Of a stretch of DNA of 7,017 nt, positions 1-4,540 are shown piece by piece. Each line of letters begins with the position of its first letter. Position 1 is the stretch's first letter. The stretch lies in contig JAEDLO010000081.1 of NCBI GenBank assembly GCA_016295245.1, positions 1-7,017 on the forward strand, given 5' to 3'. The DNA is from Bacteroidales bacterium (GTDB lineage Bacteria; Bacteroidota; Bacteroidia; Bacteroidales; UBA932). Both the position numbers and the translations under genes were made by a program. The notes under the pieces are model-generated. The model ran no database searches, was not told the DNA's origin, and saw only the letters and a list, made by a program, of their open reading frames with translations.

Positions 1-76
1 CCCCTGTCCGCAAAGCCTCCCGGTAGCCAAAGTCCCTCCCGGCATCAGCATCCCTTCCCGCCAAGCCTTAGACAGA
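1..76. other. C-rich non-coding leader of the repeat region
   Basis: This is a C-rich stretch without a credible reading frame. It contains three loosely similar segments of about 20 bp that share a CCCTCCCGGCA-like core (around 1-25, 26-46 and 47-66). They are too degenerate to call a repeat array. It runs directly into the first 70-bp palindromic repeat. I see no promoter or RNA gene here. Confidence 0.4.
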
Positions 77-146
77 GTTTTGTCATTCATCTGCGCTGTT
101 GACCCCTGCCAGAAGTGCCTGTGAGGCCCCTTGGGTGTGCAGGACT
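77..146. repeat. 70-bp palindromic repeat, copy 1 (hybrid type)
   Basis: This copy begins with the T-rich leader GTTTTGTCATTCA, shared with copy 2 at 293. It then has a CTGCGC left arm (91-96), a conserved CAGAAGTGCCTGTGAGGC core and a diverged right arm, GTGTGCAGGAC (135-145). The outer stem is weaker than in copies 2 and 3. Its right flank, TTGACAGGAAGG (147-158), matches 11 of 12 bases of the flank after copy 3 (436-447). The copy therefore has a copy-2-type left end and a copy-3-type right end. Confidence 0.7.
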
Positions 147-292
147 TTGACAGGAAGGGTGACAATGATCTGTGTGGAGGCACCGCAGGCTCGCATTACG
201 CGGCTCGCCTGCTACGGCGCGCGTCTGCGGGGAGCTCGCCAAAGGCTCTCCTCGCCGCGGCCGTTGCCGCGACCAATCCACTGTTTGAGTCA
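147..292. other. GC-rich spacer between repeat copies 1 and 2
   Basis: This 146-bp spacer is strongly GC-rich in its middle (roughly 180-270), with GCTCGC recurring three times and small self-complementary words (GCGCGC, GAGCTC, CCGCGG). A weak stem is possible between CCGCAG (183-188) and CTGCGG (226-231). Short open frames cross it on both strands, but they run through the repeats and lack protein-like features. I assign no gene. Confidence 0.4.
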
Positions 293-362
293 GTTTTGTC
301 ATTCACCTGCGCGGTCAACCCCTCTCAGAAGTACCTGTGAGGCACATTGAGTGCGCAGGTGA
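293..362. repeat. 70-bp palindromic repeat, copy 2
   Basis: This is the best-formed copy. A perfect 10-bp outer inverted repeat, TCACCTGCGC (303-312) with GCGCAGGTGA (353-362), encloses a 40-nt interior. The interior can form a second hairpin, CCTCTCA against TGTGAGG with one mismatch, around GAAGTACC. The leader is GTTTTGTCATTCA. Copy 3 follows after only 3 bp (GAC), so copies 2 and 3 form a head-to-tail dimer with a 73-bp period. The unit resembles the palindromic intergenic repeats known in many bacterial genomes, but I do not recognise the specific family. Confidence 0.8.
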
Positions 363-365
363 GAC

Positions 366-435
366 CTTTATCCCTTCACCTGCGCGGGTGACCCCTCTCA
401 GAAGTGGTTCTGGGGTATCTTTGGTGCGCAGGTGA
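366..435. repeat. 70-bp palindromic repeat, copy 3
   Basis: This is the second member of the 2/3 dimer. The leader is CTTTATCCCTTCA, shared in type with copy 5. The perfect 10-bp outer arms are TCACCTGCGC (376-385) and GCGCAGGTGA (426-435). The inner hairpin is TCAGAA against TTCTGG around GTGG. The inner stem is kept although its sequence differs from that of copy 2, which suggests the fold matters. It is followed by TTGACACGAAGG (436-447). Confidence 0.8.
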
Positions 436-491
436 TTGACACGAAGGAGGGGCACCTGCCTCAGAATGGCCTCTAGTGGGTCCTCGGTGAA
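436..491. other. Short spacer between repeat copies 3 and 4
   Basis: This 56-bp spacer begins with TTGACACGAAGG, which repeats the start of the spacer after copy 1 (147-158) with one difference. The rest contains GGCACCTGCCTCAGAATGG, which faintly resembles an inverted or decayed piece of the repeat core. There is no gene or promoter I can support. Confidence 0.35.
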
Positions 492-561
492 GTTTTATCA
501 AACGCCTGCGCGGTCAACCCCTTTCAGAAGTGCTTCTGAGGCATCCTGGGTGCGCAGGTGA
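492..561. repeat. 70-bp palindromic repeat, copy 4
   Basis: The leader is GTTTTATCAAACG, of copy-2 type. The outer stem is CCTGCGC (505-511) with GCGCAGG (552-558). The inner hairpin is perfect: TCAGAAG and CTTCTGA separated by TG. It is followed by GAC and then copy 5, exactly as copy 2 is followed by copy 3, so copies 4 and 5 form a second dimer with the same 73-bp period. Confidence 0.78.
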
Positions 562-564
562 GAC

Positions 565-634
565 CTTTATCCTTTCGCCTGCACGGTCTGCCCCTCTCAG
601 AAGTACCTCTGGGCACATTGGGAGCCTGAAGGGG
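565..634. repeat. 70-bp palindromic repeat, copy 5 (decayed right arm)
   Basis: The leader is CTTTATCCTTTCG, of copy-3 type. The left arm is changed (CGCCTGCAC) and the core CTCAGAAGTACCTCTGG is kept, but the right arm has degraded to GAGCCTGAAG, so the outer stem is largely lost. This copy lies about 13 bp from the stop codon of the LytTR remnant (648-650), so the repeat block sits directly 3' of that former gene. Confidence 0.65.
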
Positions 635-647
635 TGCCTGAAGTGGG

Positions 648-921
648 TTAATTGTTTGCCTTCAGAGCTTTGCGCAGTGCTTCAATATTGGCCTTTGAAA
701 CGGGGATGGTTCTGTCGTTGCTGAACAGATGGAGTTGGCAGCCGGCAGCGTTGCCGTCAATATGGGTGATGAATCGTATGTTAACCAGAAACGCGCGGTG
801 GCAGTGGAGAATAAATGGATAGCCGGAGATTATCCTGGAAGTACCATATGCTCAGGTAGTTGGCAACAGATTCAATATAGAGTATGTCATTTGGCAATAC
901 TGTGAGAGATTCTTTACATTT
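648..921 (-). pseudogene. LytTR DNA-binding domain remnant, frameshifted
   Basis: The two halves of a LytTR domain (the DNA-binding domain of LytR/AgrA-type response regulators) can be read on the minus strand in different frames. The upstream half (from 921 down to about 841) reads KCKESLT followed by DILYIESVANYLSIWY, the classic first strands of the domain. The downstream half, from about 830, reads ISGYPF, then HCHRAFLVNIRFI, a GNAAG turn and IPVSKANIEALRKAL, and stops with TAA at 648-650. This matches the LytTR C-terminus, with the HR-S/A-F-L-V-N and IPVS motifs. Only about 31 nt separate the NYLSI and FIL motifs where LytTR domains normally have roughly 24 residues, so about 40 nt appear lost and the frame has shifted. 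A TGA at 922-924 closes the upstream frame, no receiver domain is visible, and there is no start. It is most likely a dead gene; one sequencing error would not explain the missing segment. Confidence 0.75.
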
Positions 922-948
922 TCAACCAGTGCAATGATGAATACAAAC

Positions 949-998
949 CTTGCTTCCAGCTGAGGATGTCTTACAGGTTTAATGCAGCTGGAAGCAAG
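949..998 (-). terminator. Possible terminator hairpin of the esterase-GH31 operon
   Basis: A perfect 14-bp inverted repeat, CTTGCTTCCAGCTG (949-962) and CAGCTGGAAGCAAG (985-998), has a 22-nt loop. On the minus strand it lies about 50 nt after the GH31 stop codon and is followed by a moderately U-rich GGTTTGTATTC. The position suits transcription termination. The long loop and the interrupted U tract make a classical intrinsic terminator uncertain. It could instead be a mobile-element or recombination scar next to the decayed LytTR gene. Confidence 0.4.
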
Positions 999-1048
999 TA
1001 CAAGGGTTCTGGCGCCGGTTTGGATGTGAAGGAAAGAATAAAGTGACG

Positions 1049-3298
1049 CTACAGGCGCTCGAAGATCGGAATCCCGTCTGCTGTGACAGGGACGCTGATG
1101 GTCTGAGCACCGGAGTGGGTTGAGCCGTCGGAGAGGAGTCTCCAGCCGGCGGCGTTTTCAGGCAGATAGACTTTCATCGACTTGAGGCCAGGGGCGGTCA
1201 CAGGGCATACGAGGTATTTCGGACCGAACATATATTCGGTGTCCTGGAGCATTGCCGTATTGTCGTCCGGGAAGTCGAAGACCAGCGGTCTCATCAGGGT
1301 GTAGTTCTCTTCGGCGACGCGGCGGGCGCACTGCTCGATGTAAGGCAGCAGGGCATAGCGCTCGCCGATGGCCTTGACAAAGAGCTTCATAGTCTCGTCG
1401 CCGTAGCGCCAAGGCTCTGTCTGGCTCATATAGCCGTGTACCCTCATTATCGGCAGCCTGACGGAGTTCTGAATCCAGCGTATCATCCTCTCCCGGTAGT
1501 CAGGGCTGTCATATTGGTCGAAAGGACGGAAGAATCCTCCTGCATCGTAGGTCCACCAGGCCTGGCCGCAGGCCATCATTCCGAGGCCTCCTACAATCTG
1601 ACGGCGGAGAGTCTCCCAGTCATTGCCCACATCACCGCTCCAGGTCACGGCACCGTATCTCTGCATTCCGATGGCTGAGCTTCTGGTGAGTATCAGCGGC
1701 TCGCTTTCGGGTCTGACCTGCTTGAGGCCGTTATAAACGGTGCTGACAACCTTCAGTGGGTACACATTGCGGTAAACTTCGCCCGGAAGGCCGTCTTTGC
1801 CGATGCTGCGGTCCTTGAGGTCGTCGTTTTCCGGCTCTGTGGCGTCAAGCCACCAGGAGTCTATGCCGAGGCTGACCAGCTTGTCGTTGAAGTTCTGCCA
1901 ATAGTATGCGGCGGCGTCAGGGTTGAAGAAGTCTATCCAGTCGCTGCCTTCGATATAGTATCCCAAAGAATCCATCCTGGCGCCCAGCTTGCTGTTCCTG
2001 TCAACCTTGGACCAGACTGAAAGCATCAGGCGCATATCCATCTTGTGGAGGGAATCGACCATCGCCTTAGGGTCTGGATATTTCTTGCTGTCGAATTCCA
2101 TAGAGTTCCAGCCCGTGTCTCCCCACCATTGCCAGTCCTGGACTATGAGATCGACCGGGATGCCGCGCTCTTTGAATTCCGCGGCATTGGACAGAAGCTC
2201 CTCCTGGCTGTCATAGCGCTCGCGGCAATGAATATAGCCCAGCGCCCATTTCGGCATCACAGGGGCTTTGCCGGTAAGGTTGCGGTAGCTGCCTACAACC
2301 TCGTCTGCGCTGCCGGCGAAGACGGTGTAATCGAGGGCCGCTGCGACAGGGGAACTGAAGCGGGTCGTGCCGTCATCAAGCCTCCAGCCCACTGTCGGGT
2401 TGTCGCCGCGGGCACCGCGCACTTCCACGGTGTGCATACCCTTGCAGAGAGTCATTCTCACAGAGGTGGTCGGCGGCAGCCAGAGGTTGTTCACATCGGT
2501 CTGCACCTCTCCGTCCACTGCAAGGTAGTGTTTGCGCGCCATACTCTGGCCTACATCCAGCAGCAGCGAATAGACTCCGTCCTCCGGGACGGTGAATTCG
2601 CCTTTGAAGGTCTCGAAACTGCGGCGCTCGCGGATATTGCCGTGGGTGCTGGTGGTGTTGACCACTATGCTGGACGCTTCGTCCGAATAGGCTTTTTCAA
2701 GCCGGACTGTAGCGGTCGAAGGGTTGAAGTCTGTAAGACCGTAGTTGTTCCACAAGAGGCCGTAGCCCTTGTTGGAGATGATCATCGGGATGGAAATCTG
2801 GGTGTTTACCTGGGTGAGACGGCGGGTAAGTCCCCTCACGTCCAGATAGCCGTCCTGGAATTGCCCCAGTCCGAACAGATGCTCGTCATCCCGGAGGGCG
2901 AAGTCCTGGGCGACGCTTGCAAACTTGTGGCCACGGATATCAACGGACAGAAGTTTTCGTCCGCCGGCTATCTCACGCAGCAGCAGGCTTCCGTCCGGTC
3001 TGTAATAGCTCAAGCTTCCGTCTTCGGAGTCGAAAACGGTGGTCAGACACTTCTGCCGTATCTGTGTCTTTGCGCCATCGCGCACTACTTTGAAGTCGGG
3101 GCGCTTTGTTTCGGAGCAATAATATAGTTCTTCAAGCTCGATGGTTTCGGGACCTTTTACGCTTACCCTGATTGAGTTGTCGTCTAAAGGTTTGAGAATC
3201 AGGCGGCCTTCCGATATCGGAAGTTCTACTGTTTCACTCCTGCACGCGCCGAGAGCGAGAAGCAGGAGACTTGTGATAAGAAGTTCTGACTTTTTCAT
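1049..3298 (-). CDS. GH31 family lipoprotein alpha-glycosidase (alpha-xylosidase-like)
   Basis: This is a retaining alpha-glycosidase of 749 aa, predicted to release terminal alpha-linked xylose or a hexose from oligosaccharides at the cell envelope. MKKSELLITSLLLLALGAC is a lipoprotein signal with lipobox LGAC (C19). An N-terminal beta-sandwich (about 25-215) is followed by a short PA14-like insert (about 228-306, FTVPEDGVYSLLLDVG). The catalytic barrel starts near 345. It contains QDWQWWG (387-393), the nucleophile motif WWLDATEPE with D485, and the acid/base motif WSGDVGNDW with D556. The DWQWWG and DATEPE motifs resemble those of Bacteroidota alpha-xylosidase-type GH31 enzymes, some of which also carry a PA14 insert, but specificity cannot be fixed from sequence; alpha-glucosidase or alpha-galactosidase are alternatives. 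The protein ends at IPIFERL, where longer relatives continue into a distal C-terminal domain. Its start lies 3 bp after the stop of the CE15-like gene, so the two are co-transcribed. Confidence 0.94.
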   Translation of the reverse strand: MKKSELLITSLLLLALGACRSETVELPISEGRLILKPLDDNSIRVSVKGPETIELEELYYCSETKRPDFKVVRDGAKTQIRQKCLTTVFDSEDGSLSYYRPDGSLLLREIAGGRKLLSVDIRGHKFASVAQDFALRDDEHLFGLGQFQDGYLDVRGLTRRLTQVNTQISIPMIISNKGYGLLWNNYGLTDFNPSTATVRLEKAYSDEASSIVVNTTSTHGNIRERRSFETFKGEFTVPEDGVYSLLLDVGQSMARKHYLAVDGEVQTDVNNLWLPPTTSVRMTLCKGMHTVEVRGARGDNPTVGWRLDDGTTRFSSPVAAALDYTVFAGSADEVVGSYRNLTGKAPVMPKWALGYIHCRERYDSQEELLSNAAEFKERGIPVDLIVQDWQWWGDTGWNSMEFDSKKYPDPKAMVDSLHKMDMRLMLSVWSKVDRNSKLGARMDSLGYYIEGSDWIDFFNPDAAAYYWQNFNDKLVSLGIDSWWLDATEPENDDLKDRSIGKDGLPGEVYRNVYPLKVVSTVYNGLKQVRPESEPLILTRSSAIGMQRYGAVTWSGDVGNDWETLRRQIVGGLGMMACGQAWWTYDAGGFFRPFDQYDSPDYRERMIRWIQNSVRLPIMRVHGYMSQTEPWRYGDETMKLFVKAIGERYALLPYIEQCARRVAEENYTLMRPLVFDFPDDNTAMLQDTEYMFGPKYLVCPVTAPGLKSMKVYLPENAAGWRLLSDGSTHSGAQTISVPVTADGIPIFERL

Positions 3299-3301
3299 AT
3301 A

Positions 3302-4480
3302 CTAGAAGTATTTCAATAGGAATTCGAGATAGTAGTCCCAGTCTTGTGGGAGCACGGCGTGGCCGCCCTCGTGCATAACGTATCCGAGAGTGGTGAAAAG
3401 CGGCTCCTCGCTCTTAGGGAACTCCGGATCTGACGGTGCATCCTTGCCCAGCAGCCTGTAAACAGGCGCGGCCTCGAGCGCTGAAATGTACTCTCCCTTT
3501 GGGTCTGACCAGTTGTCGGTCGAGCCGGTTTGGAGCAGTAGCGGGCGAGGGGCAATCAGGCTCAGGAGCATATGGGCATCCATAGGCATATTTTTCAGGT
3601 CCTGACCCCATTTCTGGTAGGTCGGGGTGAACTGGTAATGGTAACGTTCAGGGCTTGCGATGTGGGCAACGGTCTCGCCGAACAGGCGGCGACTCATTGC
3701 CGCGCCACCTTCGCCCGAACAGCTCGGGATTGCGATTGCGATGCGCGGGTCTTTGGCGGCTGTCCAAAGGGTGGTCTTGCCCAGACGCGAGCAGCCCGTA
3801 AGGGCGATCTTGCTTGCGTCAATGTCGCTCTGGAGGCTCAAGCAGTCAATGATGCGGCTTACGCCCCAGGCCCAGGCGGAGATGGCGCCCCACTCGCCGT
3901 CGGTGGCGGTATAAGGGAAGAGGGAGCGGATGCCGCTCATCCAGCCGTCAGCCTTGTCGGCTTCGAGCTCGCTGTAGTGCAGGGTCGCAAGGCCTATGCC
4001 CTTGGCAAGGAATTTTTGGATGACATCAGGCGCGAAAGCCTTGTCGTTCGGCATAAAGCTCAGGTTCAGGAGCAGGGGACAGGGTGCGGAGGCATCCTTC
4101 GGCAGGTAGATAAGCACATCCGCAGCCGGACCGTCTTTGCGCTCAGAGAAACTAACGTGCATAGTCTTGACCTTCAAGCCTTCGGCGCTCTGCTCGCGGA
4201 TGCTGTATCTGACGGGTGTGTTTTCCTTCGGCCAGGCTCCGAACTGGTTCTGCTCAAAGATTTTGAGGATTTCGGCGCGGCGCTGCGTCCAGTCAGCCGC
4301 ATTGAGCACTTTGCGTCCGTCGTTGAACCTCAGAGGGTCAGGAAGACCTTCGCGGTAGTTTCCAACTTTGTCTTCTTTGTAATTTACGGGGATGCCTGCG
4401 ATGGTGTCCCGGTCTTGGGCTGAGATTGCAACGCTGCAGAGAGTCAGGCTGAGGGTGAGAATGAGTGATTGTGGTTTCAT
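3302..4480 (-). CDS. CE15-like glucuronoyl/uronate esterase, secreted
   Basis: This 392-aa alpha/beta-hydrolase resembles carbohydrate esterase family 15, whose members cleave esters of (4-O-methyl-)glucuronic acid, for example lignin-xylan cross-links. A type I signal peptide is likely cleaved after AISA (A21/Q22). The nucleophile elbow is GCSRLGK, with S231 and the family's R232 and K235. The catalytic histidine is probably H374 in EGGHAVLPQDW. The position that holds the catalytic Glu in fungal enzymes (the E before SGxGG) is Cys254 here, in PSCSGEGG. An acid on another loop, D322 or D326 in TDNWSDPKGEY, is the likely substitute, as described for several bacterial CE15 members. WGAISAWAWG and the SGEGGAAMSRRLFGE segment are also typical of the bacterial group. 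Relatives are often labelled acetylxylan esterase, and a pectin-type methylesterase activity is an alternative. It is the first gene of the minus-strand operon, 60 bp from the divergent GH78 gene. Confidence 0.85.
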   Translation of the reverse strand: MKPQSLILTLSLTLCSVAISAQDRDTIAGIPVNYKEDKVGNYREGLPDPLRFNDGRKVLNAADWTQRRAEILKIFEQNQFGAWPKENTPVRYSIREQSAEGLKVKTMHVSFSERKDGPAADVLIYLPKDASAPCPLLLNLSFMPNDKAFAPDVIQKFLAKGIGLATLHYSELEADKADGWMSGIRSLFPYTATDGEWGAISAWAWGVSRIIDCLSLQSDIDASKIALTGCSRLGKTTLWTAAKDPRIAIAIPSCSGEGGAAMSRRLFGETVAHIASPERYHYQFTPTYQKWGQDLKNMPMDAHMLLSLIAPRPLLLQTGSTDNWSDPKGEYISALEAAPVYRLLGKDAPSDPEFPKSEEPLFTTLGYVMHEGGHAVLPQDWDYYLEFLLKYF

Positions 4481-4495
4481 TTGCTGTAGTCGTTA

Positions 4496-4529
4496 AGTTT
4501 ATGCTAAAATAGTTATATTTGCCTAAACT
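4496..4529. promoter_or_regulatory. 34-bp imperfect palindrome over divergent -7 boxes (candidate operator)
   Basis: The left arm AGTTTATGCTAAAATA (4496-4511) and the reverse complement of the right arm, AGTTTAGGCAAATATA (4514-4529), agree at 13 of 16 positions around a 2-bp centre (4512-4513). The outer six bases, AGTTTA, match perfectly. Each arm contains one -7 box, pointing outward. The symmetry extends beyond the -7 elements into AGTTTA/TAAACT, so it is not explained by promoter consensus alone. It may bind a dimeric regulator controlling both directions; the regulator is not in the window. Confidence 0.45.
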
Positions 4530-4535
4530 AACAAT
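4504..4535 (-). promoter_or_regulatory. Candidate promoter of the esterase-GH31 operon
   Basis: On the minus strand, ATTG (4532-4535) is separated by 20 bp from TATTTTAG (4504-4511). This fits the Bacteroidota pattern TTTG-N19-21-TAnnTTTG with one mismatch in each box. Transcription would start near 4497 and leave a 5' leader of only about 16 nt. No Shine-Dalgarno sequence precedes the ATG, as usual in this phylum. Confidence 0.45.
4514..4521 (+). promoter_or_regulatory. -7 box of the GH78 promoter (TATATTTG)
   Basis: TATATTTG is a perfect match to the Bacteroidota -7 consensus TAnnTTTG. It lies 19 bp before the first ATG, implying a start site near 4528 and a very short leader. The -33 region (about 4490-4494, TCGTT) is a poor match to TTTG, so activation by a regulator bound at the overlapping palindrome is plausible. 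Confidence 0.6.
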
Positions 4536-4540
4536 CACTC

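Noticed and set aside
87..350. Short overlapping open frames on both strands in the repeat region
   Set aside because: They cross the palindromic repeats, contradict one another between strands, and show compositional Arg/Ala/Ser-rich peptides without domains or a credible start.
77..634. Repeat block as a CRISPR array
   Set aside because: Units are 70 bp and palindromic throughout, spacing is irregular (216, 73, 126, 73 bp), and there are no uniform unique spacers or cas genes.
868..1053. Open minus-strand stretch from just after the GH31 stop through both arms of the 14-bp inverted repeat (reads PQLEARFVFIIALVEN)
   Set aside because: It has no start codon, matches no family I recognise, and is out of frame with the LytTR motifs further on. 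It might be a further decayed piece of the regulator, but I cannot support that.
2045..3127. 360-codon open frame on the plus strand opposite GH31
   Set aside because: It is antisense to a gene with clear catalytic motifs. High GC leaves few stops on the opposite strand, and the peptide has no recognisable domain.
3572..4423. 283-codon open frame on the plus strand opposite the CE15-like gene
   Set aside because: It is an antisense shadow of a well-supported esterase, with no domain or signal of its own.
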